From contig OZ020307.1 in the NCBI GenBank assembly GCA_963971305.1, forward strand, positions 58,029,702 through 58,093,701: a stretch of DNA of 64,000 nt, read 5' to 3'. Shown here piece by piece: positions 21,841 to 35,900 of the stretch (positions within the stretch are counted from its first letter, which is position 1; each line of letters opens with the position of its first letter). The stretch comes from Arcuatula senhousia (Eukaryota > Mollusca > Bivalvia > Mytilida > Mytilidae). Made by a program: the position numbers and the translations under genes. The notes below the pieces were generated by a model, which saw only the letters and a program-made list of their open reading frames with translations, was not told the DNA's origin and did not search any database.

Positions 21841-22086
21841 TCTCGTAAGAGAGGGGGCTATATTGCAATCACCTTGTCTGTCCGTCCTGTTCAATTTCTC
21901 TGCTTCTACTGGATGGATTGGTTTCAAATTTGGTACACAGCTTCAGCATGACAAGTTATACCATGCCTTCTCTTTCTAGGTCAGTCTATCATCCACTTCT
22001 TGTTTTCCGAGCCGACTTAGACTTTTTTTGCTTTCTGATTGGTCGAGTGGGGGTATGCTTAGCATGACTTAGTGCAACCCCTTGTT
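21841..22086 (+). mobile_element. Family-C element, copy C3, single unit, left end trimmed
   Basis: Starts inside the left end ('tctcgtaagagagggggcta'), keeps one ~170-bp unit ('cttctactggatggattgg'), and ends 'agtgcaaccccttgt'. The first ~10 bases ('tatacccccac') and three tandem units present in C1 are absent. Confidence 0.75.
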
Positions 22087-24002
22087 TTTTGTAATTTCGT
22101 GTTATATGTTGACTGTTACTTTGTGGTGTTCCCATTAGTATTTACTGGTTTTGTCTTTTCCCTATCAGGTTTATGACATTCAGATAGGTCCCAGCTTCTT
22201 GCACAGAAAACAAGCTATCACAACATGTGACAAAGGCTCTGTAAAAGTTTCATAAAATCCATGAAGTATTTTAGGTGCTGGGAGGATATAAAAGTGTGAC
22301 AGACTAGACAACTTACATATTCCATGTGTACACTTTGTTCATTACTATATTAAGTATAACTCCCTCTACCGTATTTTTTTTTATATTGATTATTAGCATT
22401 TAATTTTATTTTTATCCATTTTCCAACACTTTTTGGGAATTGTGGATTTCTTATATTTGGGTTCTAGTGCTGCTGATGAGGAAAAATATTCCGAAATGGC
22501 CATACAGCTCAATAAAATTAATTGCAGTTGGATATAAACATGTGTTATGGTCATGTTCATTTACTCCATATCCTTTTATAAAATATTAACTTTATCATTT
22601 ATAATTTGTTGCCCGTCCCTCAATGTTTTGGCAGCACTAAAAAATTGGCAATAATAAAAACAAAATAATAAACAATGAAGCTTTACTCATGGTTTTAAAA
22701 ACCTTCGTCTTAATGATTTCATGTAAAAACAAAATAATGATTCGCTAAAAATAAATCACTCTCATATTATAATAAATATATACATCTTAACAAAAACAAA
22801 CAAGAAATAACAAGAAGATACATAAAAAAACATAGAATATAAAAGTCATGTATTATCCAAAAAGACGCAAAACAGGAATACAGATCATGTTATTTCATAA
22901 TACATGTAATTATTAAAAAAGAGAAAAAAAAAACAAAAATTTGTAAAAAAAAATGTATAGGCTGCTTCCCTAAACTTTTATTTGGAATGTATGAGATTTT
23001 TTAGATTTATTGGATATGTTGTCATATTAATAAAATGCAATTCTAAAAATAAATTACAGAAAAAAACTTTTGCATTTTCTTACATTAGTTATACCTTGAA
23101 AAACCAAGAAGTAAACATTTCAATTTTGACATGAAAATCAAAAATCAGTGACAGATCCAGAGGGAGCGTATGCCCCTGCCCTTTAACTGAGAAACTCTTA
23201 ATTTTTTGTATAAAATTGACCAAACTACTTCAAATTTTCATCGAAATTTAATATTTTTTTGCAATTACACCCCCCCCCCACCTCCCCTTTCATTGAACTT
23301 CTGATCCGCCCCTGAAAATATCCCATAATTTATAATCTAAATGTTTCTCTTAAACAACATTGTATTGTCATGTTGGCACAAAAATATTCATGTAAATAGA
23401 TACAAACAAACATCCTGAGCGCTTCCTATGGACGGATATTAACAATCACAGTTGGTATATAGTAAACACCTCACACCCTAAATTCACATTTTGATTCACA
23501 TGTTTCATTGTGATTCACATTTTTACTGTGATTTCTCCCTGCAAAATTCAAACATTGAGCAAACTTTGATGTTTTATTTGCTGTAGTTATTTTTTTTTAG
23601 AAACTAAAAATTGACAATTTTTTTTTCTTTGAGACATCTTTGATAATATAAGCCATTTTTCTCAATTACATATTTGCATTTAAAATAGAAAAAAAAATTC
23701 ATAAAAAAAAAAAATCAAAAGTAAAGATCATGTAACATTATATTATAATTTTTCCAAAAAAAAAAAGATTCAGACAATAAAAAACATGAAAACTAAAATA
23801 AAGGATTTCTAACAGTTTAGAAACCAATGCTCAATTTACTAGAAAAAATATACTTTATGCGACACTTGAGAAAGTATCTAATTTACCCTAATAAATTATA
23901 AAATCTATCATCAGTATACACATCTCTTTTGATTGTAAATAAGAACATAAAATATCGTCACAGTAAAACCTTTCTAAAGATAAAATATGTGTCCATAGGA
24001 TA
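22087..24002. other. Intergenic AT-rich DNA with a small inverted-end repeat at 23143-23320
   Basis: No gene is seen. At 23143-23320 an element has imperfect inverted ends ('tcagtgacagatccagaggg' and 'cttctgatccgcccctgaaa') and a C10 run at 23271. Several long A/T runs occur between 22900 and 23770. Confidence 0.45.
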
Positions 24003-24437
24003 ATTTATTATACCCCTGCAAACAAAGTTAAGGGGGGTTTATATGAAACACCTTGTCCATCTGTCAACATAACTCGTAAGCGCTTCTCCTCCTAAACCCC
24101 TTGAAGGATTTTGCTGAAACTTAATATGAAGGAAGTTCATCATATGAAGATGTGCATGAAGAATTTTCATTGCACTCGGACATCATTCAGGGGAGAACTT
24201 TTTAAGTACATTATTCAATAGGAAACCTTGTAAGCGCAACTCCTAAACTGTATGAAGGATTTTGATGAAACTTTACATGAAGGAAGTACATCATATGTAG
24301 ATGTGCATGAAGAATTTGTATTGCTCTTGGTTATCATTAAGGGGAGATAACTGGACTTGAATTTTTTTTTTTACAGTACAGAGTCCAATCTGAAGCAGGG
24401 GGTATCCTTTTGTGAGCTCGCTCACAGTATTACTTGT
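24003..24437 (+). repeat. Family-E interspersed repeat, copy E2
   Basis: Starts 'attatacccctgcaaacaaa' and closes with 'gtgagctcgctcac'. Two units of about 185 bp are visible, with 'ttgaaggattttgctgaaac' and 'tgaaggattttgatgaaact'. The closing palindrome matches the far end of the larger inverted copy at 58376-59371 ('gtgagcacgctcac'). Confidence 0.65.
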
Positions 24438-26539
24438 TAGTTGATGATCTACCTATCTCTTCCTTTAAAGAAAATACATGTAGGTTAAAACTGTCCTAAG
24501 CTTTTTGCATTGAAGAAAAAAAAAAAATGTAAAGAATGACAAAACAGATTCTAGGTCCCACGCCTGTTGAGTTGGATAAATCTAAATTGGCTCGTTAAAC
24601 AGTTAGTAGATGAGCGACAGATCTGAAAGCTGTATACCAAATATCGAGAGCCTATGATTAATAGACCATGAGAAAACTGTTGCAAAAAATAATGTGACAG
24701 ATGGACGCCTGTCATTTCTGTGTCCCCACTCCAAGTTGTGACAGGGGACAAAAAACTTTTAATAACCAATCACATAAAATAGTGTTAATCAAAGTTTTTT
24801 CTAACCCCTTTAATGAAGTGTAAGCTTTCAGATCTTATGCTAATCTGTAAGTAAACGCAAGTTATGGTTCAGTATTAAATTGCATTGTTTTTCGGAAGAA
24901 AGGTTTCACTGTGATCAACACGTAAATAATATTTTCCTAACCCCACCGCAAGCATGATTGTCACAGGCAGTTATGCACATACATGTCTTTAATATAAATA
25001 TACAGTATATATACAATAACAATACACTAAATACTATAGAAATCTACCCACCAATTGTTAGGCTTAAAAACAATAAATATAAGTTTTATTTTATGGTAGC
25101 ACTATTGATGATTTGTTATACATAAGAAATGTATTTTTTCTACATGCATTAATATAAAATATATGCTCATACAAATGCAATCCTTGTTAAATCTATAAGC
25201 ACTATATGTGTAAGTTCATTAAGGTTTTTTTTTTTAAAAGAGAGATTTTAAACTTAAGGAAATCAATTGTATTTAGATCATATGAGTTTTGACATATAAT
25301 ACATGTAGCTTTACATTACATGTATTGTTTTAACAAAACCTTGGTCAAAATGCCATAATACTAGCATGGTAATTGTTTAATAATAAAATTTTCAAAGTAA
25401 GAACAATATTTAAAATTGAAATATGAGGTACAATTTTTCAAGGCGAAGAAAATTAAAATATGAGCAAAAAGTTCTAAAAATGTATTTCTCAATAACAATA
25501 TAAATTATCTACAAAATATATGAAACTAATGCCAAAATAATGATTTCAATGATCCTAAATGCAAAATAACTAAAATAAGTTTGATTATTTAATTATTTAT
25601 GATGTTTATGGCGACAATTTATTTTTATTTTATAACATTTTTTATGATAAAAATGATTTAATAAATAAGAATTTCATTTAAACAATTAAAGAGAATCCTG
25701 TGTTAATTATTCAACTAAATAAAAATTTCAAAAACAATTTTCTCAATAATCCCTACCTGGCACTTAAAAGTTTCTAAAGGCACAAAATGATTGATCTGCT
25801 CAAAATATTTTTCCTCCTATTTTAATACATTTACAATATATATATATAAACTCAAAGCAATTTGTATTTCTATAAAAATCAGCAGTATGCCTATTTCATA
25901 ATTGTTTAAAAAATAGAAAACATTCTTCTCTGGCAAAAATATGAAATAAATTATATATTTATCAAAATCATATAAAAAGAATACAAAAGCTTTTGAAATG
26001 AAAAACAAATTCAGCAAGGCACATGCAATTTATTTTTAATTCAAATGTGAGAAGCATATTTTAATATTAACTATAAAAGAGGACTATTCAATGTTCATTT
26101 ATTAAAATGTGAGCTGAGACATTTCTAAATATAGACTAATAAAACATAACTATATCTAATTTACAAAACAAGTTAATAATACTATTTTTATTTTAAAAAA
26201 ACTTGGCACTTTTTGCATAAGACTGGTCTGTCAATTTTTAAATTTCGAAAGCATCAAATACACTCTTAAAATTTAAATAACACAATATTTCATTAAATAA
26301 AAAAAAGATAGCCAATTTTTATCACAGCTTAATAGCATATCACAAATATTCTTGGAGTCACTGTTTCTCCTTTTAAACAACAAGCACCCTTTAAAAATAA
26401 AATGCTTTTACATCTGGCTATATAATGTCCCTTCTTGGAACTCTTCTATAGGGAGGTCAATTCAGTCCTCGACCATGTGACTTAGACTTCTTTTATGAGG
26501 TAACTGAACACATATTGTATCGAACACTTAAAAACTTCT
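24438..26539. other. Intergenic; solo E-type unit and probable polycystin 3' UTR
   Basis: 24545-24760 contains one degenerate E-type unit ('ttggctcgttaaacag', 'aaatatcgagagcctatga'). The remainder to 26539 is very AT-rich and probably holds the minus-strand 3' UTR of the polycystin gene. Candidate AATAAA signals lie near 26098 and 26185 on the minus strand, but nothing chooses between them. Confidence 0.4.
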
Positions 26540-26929
26540 TTACTTCCAAGCATCCTTTGACGGATTTACACTTTTGAAAAAGTTGTAAATAGAAAAACGC
26601 TCTTTTGATCCAGCTGGTTTTGGTTGAGGCTGAACTCGCCCACCCTGATCGCTGAGTGGTCTATTTTTCATTGATACAGTCCGTGTATCTGGTGTCCCTA
26701 GCCCTCTTTTAGAATACCCAGCCTCACTTCCTGTTGTTGAGGTCCGTCGAGGGATTTTTGACAAGCGAGCAGCCTGTGTGCTGCTTGGAGCACCCTTGGG
26801 TGGTTTACTGTCACTTGGATTTTGAAGTTCTTTCTCGTAGTTTTTAATTCTTGTTTGAAAGTTCCATTCATCAATATTTTTCTGTGTTGTTTTGATTATA
26901 TCATCTTCCTTTTCATCAAGACCGCAGAC
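26540..26929 (-). CDS. PKD1: Polycystin-1-like, last exon: cytoplasmic tail
   Basis: Acceptor 'caatatttattag', phase 0; stop TAA at 26540. 129 residues, basic and Ser/Pro/Thr-rich, after a short acidic-helical start ('GLDEKEDDIIKTTQKNIDEW'). With the previous exon this is the region where PC1 has its coiled coil, but I see no strong heptads. Confidence 0.85.
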   Translation of the reverse strand, partial: VCGLDEKEDDIIKTTQKNIDEWNFQTRIKNYEKELQNPSDSKPPKGAPSSTQAARLSKIPRRTSTTGSEAGYSKRGLGTPDTRTVSMKNRPLSDQGGRVQPQPKPAGSKERFSIYNFFKSVNPSKDAWK

Positions 26930-29900
26930 CTAATAAATATTGAAAAAACAAGTTAAGTACACATTGTTACTGGCAATATGACAAAATCTCTGAAGAGGTT
27001 TTTACTAACACCAAGCTAGGCGACCAAAAAGCTCACTGGTATAATTTTGGCACACTTGCCAAGCTTGGGGGGGGGGCAAAGCTTGATAGTCCGAGCTGAA
27101 AAATCAGTCAAACCCCTCAGCAAGGGATAGTGCCTTTAAACTTTGACATTATGTGAGTCTCAAACTCAAAATGCTGATTTGATGTCCAATGATATACCAA
27201 TTTAGCCAACCTGCTCTGTATAGATGAAACTTTATCTCTTTTGGAAATAATTTCAAAACCGTTACAAAGTTGAACAAATCTCATCGAATTTTAAGTATAA
27301 TTAAAAATCTGTCAAAGTAAAAAATGGCTGGAATGTTTTAAACAGGAACTAGGTAAACAACAAGCCTTGATTAGCATTTGCTGAGAAAACTGTTTCAAAT
27401 CTATTTCCCCACCATCAGCTTGACCTTCATCATTTGATACCCCATACTATTCTACTCTGTGAAATCCAGCCAAAAAGTATAGAAAATATCTGAGAACAAA
27501 ATAGACAAAACAGAATATAGTTTTGAAATATAGGCCGGGAACTTGTCTTGAAGCTTTGTTCATATAAAGTTAGAAGCCCAACAGCCCTACCCTTTCTAGA
27601 GTACACAGGCAGTCTTCCCATGTGGTCTCTAGTCTGTCTGCAGCATTTCTGGTTGTTCTAGGGTTCGTCTCAAAAGGGTCGTAAGACAGGTTGGAATCAC
27701 GACTGGAAGGACGACTGTCTCTGCTGGTGGCAGAAAACATCCTTCTGTCGAAGTGAACTCTTCTACTGCCCTGTTTTAATACACAAATGTAAGAATGTAA
27801 ACATGTCTAAATTCTGCATTCCTATTAGTTTGTCAGAAAATAAAATGTCTAAATAACTAAATGTTCTGATTCTGTTCTTTTCATTGAAAAATCTGTCAGA
27901 TTAAAAAATGGCCAGATTTAGTTAAACTGGAAGTAAATGAGCGAGACACCTGAAATTCAATCTCAAGTTATAGGACCCAACCCTAATGTTGTATACCATA
28001 CACCAAGTGGCTGTGATTAGTAGTCACTGGGAAAACAGTTACCAAAATGTTTTGTGTGTTTCCCCGCTACACTTTGCCCACTCAACATTCACCAACAAAT
28101 TTCACATTTTGGTAAATTTTCTGTATTTTTTACAAGTTTTATTTTGGTGCTTTATATTTTGGTATTTTATTTTAATTTACCATTTAACTAGACCCGATTA
28201 AACAGATGGAGACTTTTATTTTGGCCATATTTTCGTGCACGCCAACATAGCCAAAATAACCATTATGCAAAAACAACCCGATATACAGTATGTTTCTTCA
28301 AAAAGTATATGTCTTTTGATTTGGTCTCTGATGTTTGGTCTTTTCACTTGTATGGTTTAAATTTGTCCCTTTGATATCAAAATGTGAACTTAAGGTACAC
28401 CTGGTTGTTCTTTCTGCATTACATGTGCTTAACTGGAATGTTGTCTCTAGGGAACATTGATGCCTAAAATTTACCTGTTTAGGCTTATCTATGCCAGCCC
28501 AAAGCTTGAACCTCTTCATGATAAATTCCACCATTTCATGGTCCTGCATCTCCATGTTAGCTTTGTAATATTTCTGGCCCTTGATTGTCTTGTAGCTGTC
28601 CAAGAGTACCGCTAAGGTCAGGGCTATCGTGATGCCGTAACAGAAAATGTAATAGGCATATAGGAAGAAATGGGTGTAGACACGATCATGGTCCATCAAC
28701 ATCCAGAACGAAAAACGGCCATGAAGCATTCCGATGAGAGATGTCAGGGTGTGCCAATATGTCTCAAATCCGTCAATTGATCTACCATACCACTATGGAA
28801 GAAGAGAGATTAAATAAATGACAATGAAACTTATAACTCTACACATGTTGTTGTTTTTTTTAAATTGAATACACATTTATACAGTATAAGGTGAAGCTAA
28901 ATCAAATGTAATAAATGTACAAAATGAACTTTTAATTACATATCTTTTAATGTTTCATATTATTTGTGCTTGAAAATAATCACATGACCCCTGTATTACT
29001 ACTAAGGCTTGACCAAGTTGCTAAATAAAATACTTACTCATTACATATTGATAATTTGAATATATAGTAGTATGTGTTCTATGGCCTCAGACCTTCATAT
29101 GCATTAAAAGGTTTTTACAGACAAAGCAATTTTTCGAAATCCTTACCAGATATGCCGCCATTCCAAACGAGCAGAATAAGATGACAAATATAACAGCTAC
29201 TCCTGCCAATCTTCCGACAGCATTACTCAAGGTCTTCTCATAGACATACAGGAACTTAATGAATCTTAGCTGTTTAACCACCTAAAATGGAAATGTAAGG
29301 TTAGCAAACAGTCATAAAGATAATATAAGTGTTATATCATTTTTTAATGGGAAAAGACTGAAATGTATGAGCGTATTTTCCAAAAAGACATAATAAGTCT
29401 AAGTTTGTAGTACTTTTCAAACAGGAAGTAGATGAGATGGATGTTTGAAATCACTTTAAACCATGTAGTACATAACTTATGTAAGAAGCTTAATGCACAA
29501 TGTTGACACAAAATTGTGACGAGAAGCTTTGTGATAATGCCTTAATACCAAGGACAAAAGACCACAGATAGAGACAAAAGATGCCATTATATGTTCCATT
29601 TGTAACACATCAGTAATGTTATTGTTATCACAGCTAGTTCAAAGCTTTGTGCCAATGGCCTTATCCAAAGAACTAACTAATGTACAGATTCTTTCTGTCT
29701 ATGATTAATTTGACAAACCTTTATCATCAGAAGGAAGATCAAAATTCCTTGGATGTACCTCATGGCAACATGTGTATCAGAAATGGCTTCAAAGTTGGTA
29801 AATCCATATCTGTTGTTGAAGTATTCATTGAAGGTGCTGGAAGCTTCGACAACACACCCTATATACAGTCCATTGACCACAACGGCCATCAATGTTGTAA

Positions 29901-32900
29901 GAGTCTCAAGCCAGTTCCAGGGGTCAGAGAAGAATCCCTTCCCTTCTTCTCTGATCGTGTTGCCGATGTGACAAACGAGATAGATGTTGACCAGGAAGAG
30001 GATACACTGACAGACCATGAGGGGGTCAACAACATCCTGGACGAAACGTAGGAGAATCTGGCTCTGGATGTCAGATGATGTGTTTAGAGCTCCTGTGAAG
30101 GAATTATATAATGGGTGTTTACAGCACTTAAAATACATGTAAAACTTAACATTAAACCTTAAGCACATATTTAACAAGGGGTTGCACTAAGCATACCCCC
30201 ACTCGGCCATTCAGAAAACAGGAAGTAGATGACCGACTGACCTGGAAAGGGGAGGCACGTTACAACTCGGCATGCTAAAGCTGTATACCAAATTTGAAAT
30301 CAATCCCTTCTCTAGAAGCCGAAAAATCTGTTACGAAAAATTGTCTATTTTTGACCCATAAAAAGTCTAAGTCAGCTCGGAAAACAGGAAGTAGATGATG
30401 GACTGACCTGGAAAGGGGAGGCACGGTATAACTCATCATGCTGAAGCTGTGTACCAAATTTGAAACCAATCCATCCAGTAGAAGCCGAGAAATCTGTTAC
30501 GAAAAATTTCGCATTTCAAATTTTTTTTCCCCTAAAAAAGTCTAAGTCGGCTTGGAAAACAGGAAGTAGATGATGGACTGACCTGGAAAGGGTAGGCATA
30601 GTATAACTCATCATGCTGAAGCTGTGTACCAAATTTGAAACCAATCCATCCAGTAGAAGCAGAGAAATTGAACCGGACGGACAGACGGACGGACAGACGG
30701 ACGGACGGACAAGGTGATTGCAATATAGCCCCCTCTCTTACGAGTGGGGGTATAATTTATCTAATGGGAGTAAATAGATTTTTTAAATTGGATTATTTTA
30801 ATTTCAATAGATTTTGATTAAAATTTAACTAACTTACAAAAGTTTTATGCATTCTAAGAAATTAAAGGTTCAAACATTATGCTTACACTTGAAACTATGA
30901 ACTGTGTACGTGTGTTTCCAGACCATAATGAAACCCACCCACAAAAGCACACAGATGTATGCCATATTTGTCCAGTATCCAATGAAGGTCTAAAACTTAC
31001 CAGTTAATGGGAATTCTATCATTAGAGTAACCACTGTGGTCAAATCATTGGCAGCACTGTACATGGTGAAATCTATAAATATAGCTCTTGTCCTAAAATA
31101 GGAAAAAAAAAGTGTTAAGACCATAATCTTCATTATAAACTGTACAAATATGATCTTACTTAAAATGCTTGCAAAGGATTGACTGAAAAAATGTAAAATA
31201 TACAATTATACCCATAACATAATAACTTATGGATGAAGTTTTCTTAAACTTACTTTTTGTTGTAGCTTTCCTAACTGTGCTATTTTTGTATGGTTGTTTA
31301 AAATATCTCAAATTATACATCATTGACTTAATGCTTAAATGCCCAACATTCAAGTTTTAAAATGATGTTAACTAACCTTTCATCAATCCAGTTCTGAGAC
31401 TTGAGGTCTTTCAGTTTGGTCAGTGAGTCGTTGTACGTAATCCCCAGCTCCTGTGTGTAGCCACCTCCCCCATAGGTATAGACGTAACCATAGCGAGTCC
31501 TACTTCCTGTTTGTGAACTGGTGGAGTATTGCCATGACAGATTGTTAGACTGGTTCCATCCCTCACCATAGTTACTTGTATCTTCCTTGTAACCATAGTT
31601 ACCAAAACATGTACGATTTGTTAAGCTGGTGAGTCCAGGGATAATGGAATGCTCTGTTAGCGGACAAGGTTCTGAAATAAATATATGAATAAGTAATTAA
31701 TGTTCATTGCATTCAATCTTGGTTAAAGAGGAAGATTCTACTCCATTAGGACCTGATTACTCATGGTTTATCTGATTTAATGAAGTTAGTTAATTGTTCA
31801 AAAGAAAAGCAAATATTGTTCATGTCAATGTCTTCAAATCAATGAAAACAAAAATATGTGCACAGACATAGTGCCCCATCTCACAACATTTGGGATGGAC
31901 AGAAAAAAAGACCTGGACACTTTATGCCCCCCCCCCCTACATTTAAAGATGTGGAATAAAAATATCTCACTTTCAAATATGCAACAATAAAAAACAAAGG
32001 CATGTATAGGAGTTAAATATACCTTAATAATTCATGTGCCAAGCTGAGGTATGACAAAAGCAAAATAAATGTAAACTTACCCTCTAAACTCCTAACAAGC
32101 CTCAGGCGAGCCACGCCTAGTAAAGTCCCAAATTCCAAATCTGTGTTTATCTCCCTGTAATGTAGACCTGCAACCAGTACATTTTGGGACCAGTCCCAGA
32201 ACTCATCAACATCGCTGATATTAATGAACGACATATTTGTACCAGGGATGGTTGTCTGGAGGATGGTATTGTCGACGGAGGTTTTGAAATGGTACGAGTC
32301 GTGGTTAAGGTTGACGTAACACAGGGTCATGAGGAGCCAGAGATAGAAAAGATAAGCAATGAACTGACGCAGCATGACTCTCATTCTGATGATCTTCTGT
32401 CCCTCCTCTCTGGCATTCAGTAGGGCAAAGCCTGCAAGTGGTGTAAACTTGGTTTCCTGCAAATAGATTTTGAAATGAAATCAAATATTTTTTTAGTTAT
32501 ATAAATGAAGATTATTTATGATAGATTTGGTGAGAGATGTAGTTTAAAACAAAATAAGTAGAAATAATTCTTGAGAAAATACAAGTAGTTAACGGAATTG
32601 AGAAATGAAGTCAACAATGGTACTATCATTCACATCCATCCTAAAAGATACTGTAGATTGAACCAGGTTGTCTGAAATCCTTTTAAACTATTCCTTTACG
32701 TCAAGTGGTAATGCAACACAATATTGTCAATCAATCAATACTGAAAAAGGTTTTTTTACTAATTTTTTTTTTCAATTTTGATATCAATTTTCTTCAAAAT
32801 GAGAAGAAAAAGTTCTTATTAAACATTATCATGCTTTTACCTTGACTTTCTCATTGGATGTATCAAATGATGGTTGAATATCTATGGCATCTTCCTCAGT

Positions 32901-35900
32901 CGTGTCTTCTTTCTTCAGAATACTGGAGGCATAGAAGGCAATGACTAAAGCCTGCAATTAAAGTTAACAGACAATGTATGAATAAAATGAAGTACTGTTT
33001 CATTTTTTGTTTGTTACATTTTTTCCTCAAAAACAAGATAACATAACATTGAGTTATCACATATAGCTTTTGAGAATTTTACAGCATCAGTAAATTTGCA
33101 TAAATAAAACAGAGCTTGATTTACAAATTTAATGCTAAAAATTAAACCTCACAAGAACACCTTAACATAAAAGTTAAGGAATCTTAACCATGTGATAAAA
33201 TCCATTGTATCTTTAATCAATAAATAAAGTTTTTACCTTGAGTGGCTCTATGACTATAAATGACATGGCAATACAGAACAACAGGGCGAGGATCCACTGG
33301 AGAGCCACTTCTGCTCCGAACTTCTGACCGTACAGTATGACAAGGACCACCGATGTTACACACAGGATGAAACAGATAACATAGGCCACATAAACGAAGT
33401 AAGCTGGTAGTGTACAGCTGGTGGTCTCCTTACGCTTTTCTAATAACTGCATCTCATCTGCTTCTAAATTGAAAAAAAAAAGAAAATATTTGAGGTAGAT
33501 GGAAACAACAACTTTTTATTTTATTTAAATAGTAAAATTAGCTCGTTAAGTTGACAATAAAAATAAGGCAAAATGTTATAACAAGTGTTTGATTCATATA
33601 CTCTTCAAACATAAAAATAATTGGGATACATTTACTTCTTTTAGTTTATATTAAAAAGTTTTCTTGAAAGTCTAAAATGACATAAAACAAATAATCTGAG
33701 GACCAAATTCTCCTTAAAGATGCTTTTTCCTCTTCTTAGTATTTGAAATTTATTTTCTCAATGGTGGAATTCTATTTTTACCTAATTCAGGATTGGACTG
33801 TTGGGCTAGTCCCAGGTCTGGTTGTAATGGACCAATTCCATCAACATTGGTCTCCTGCATCTTTGAGGAGTCCATTGAACTTGATGCTCTCAGTTTATTG
33901 GCCCAAATAAATGTACTACCTGCTGAGGGCAACTTTCTGTAAAACATGAAATAATGTTACAAGATAAAAATTTTATCTTTTATCTAAATCAAAAGATTAC
34001 TTTAAGTATTTTGACAAATTCATATTTTGTATTATCACACATGTACATACTTATTCTTTACTTAAACACATATTTCACCTATTTCTCAATGCCAAAAGAG
34101 TTGAATAGAAGCATATGGCAAACTGCTAAACCATGTCTATAATGAAAGTACTTTTATTCATGGACCAGATAAAACATCAGCTTTTTGGGGTTTTTATTTA
34201 ATCATAGTCTTGAAATCTCTTCTTTTAAGCAAGTTTTTTTTTTTTAATCTAAATTTGAATTATGAGGTTTGCTTTGACCATGTAACCTAGAAAGTTTGTT
34301 ACCCAAAGAACTATACACTTCAATAGTATGACAAACTTGCAGAGTCCAACTCCCTGAGGAGCTACTAGTATCACAAACTATGCTAACCTTTCATGTCCAT
34401 TAATATTAGGGTCTTCCCTTGGACTGTAGGTTTTAAATGATTGTGACGAGTCTGGCTTGCCGTAGGATCCAAGTGTACTGGTTGACCCCTTCTTCCTCAG
34501 TGGCCTTGGCCTTGTGGATCCCCTTGACTCAGTGTCAGAGTGTAAAATATCGTCCACTTCCTTCCAATCAGTTTTCTTTGTGGCAGTTCTTCTGTAAATT
34601 GTAGAAAAAAATCAATATGTACTATTGAATACTTTACCAAATATCTATGGTTTTGAAATGAGGCCATAATAAAAAAAATCCTTGATTCTCATCTAGATTT
34701 CTTGAAATTATGGGCAGGTGGGCAAATTTTATTCTTAGTTTTTTTATCCATTTTGATAAAACTTGGTGTCATTTAAAAGGAAATTGACCAAAAATGAATA
34801 CAATTTCTTAAAAAAAAACAAAAATAATTATTTTTGAGGCGGCTGGGGATGATAATCTATGATATTTTCCATAATGGCATGAACAATATTGTAAATAAAA
34901 TATTTTATTAGATTAATAAATCGTGTTTCCATATTAGAGGAATAAAAAATACAGGTGAAAATTTATATTCTTAAATCACTGGTACTTGTGTTTGATGAAA
35001 ACATTTGTGCCCTAAAAGAAGTGTGATATTGAACTTGTAGATATCAATTTGACAATTAAACACAAAAATCATGCAAAATATTTTTATATAAGCAATTGAA
35101 GTGATTGGCTGATTGCATTCCTTCTTACTTGATATTAGCTCTGCGTTTCTGTATGACACCCTGTTCTTTCATCATACATTCAGATTCTACATCATCCAAG
35201 TACTGGAGAATACCATCAGCTGCCTCTTTAACCTGGAAAACACAAGCATCAAATAAACATAAACAAGAGGCTCCCAGGAGCCTGAATCGATCACCTGGTC
35301 TTAATGTCAACCCAATGAAAATGTTTGTATAGCTGAATAAGCTATATGTTTAAGCAAGAAAAAGCTTTTCTCTATCTGCAATAGTTTTGATTCTATAAGC
35401 AAAAACACTATTTTTCACCTTTCAAGGGCCATAACCCCTTTAAGGGGTCATCTGACAATTTCGACCCTATGAATACTTTTGTAGAGCTAAATGAGCTGAA
35501 CATTTAAGCAAGCAGCAGCTTTTCTCTATCTGCAATAGTTTTCATTCTACAGGCCAAAAACACTATTTTTCACCTTTAAGGGGCTGTAACCCCTATAAGG
35601 GGTCATCTGACAACTTCGACCCTATAGAGACTTTTGTAGAGCTAAATGAGCTGAACATTTGAGCAAGCAGCAGCTTTTCTCTATCTGCAATAATTTTCAT
35701 TCTATAGGCCAAAAACACTATTTTCGCCTTTAAGGAGCTGAAAACCCTATAAGTGGTCATCTGACAACTTCAACCCTATGGAGACTTTTGTAGAGCTAAA
35801 TGAACTGAACATTTAAGCAAGCAACAGCTTTTTTCTATCTGCAATAGTTTTCGTTCTATAGGCCAAAAACGTTATTTTTTGGCATTAAGGGGTTGTAACC

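Noticed and set aside
23271..23281. C homopolymer as a possible assembly gap or regulatory site
   Set aside because: It lies within a small inverted-end repeat and is better explained as part of it.
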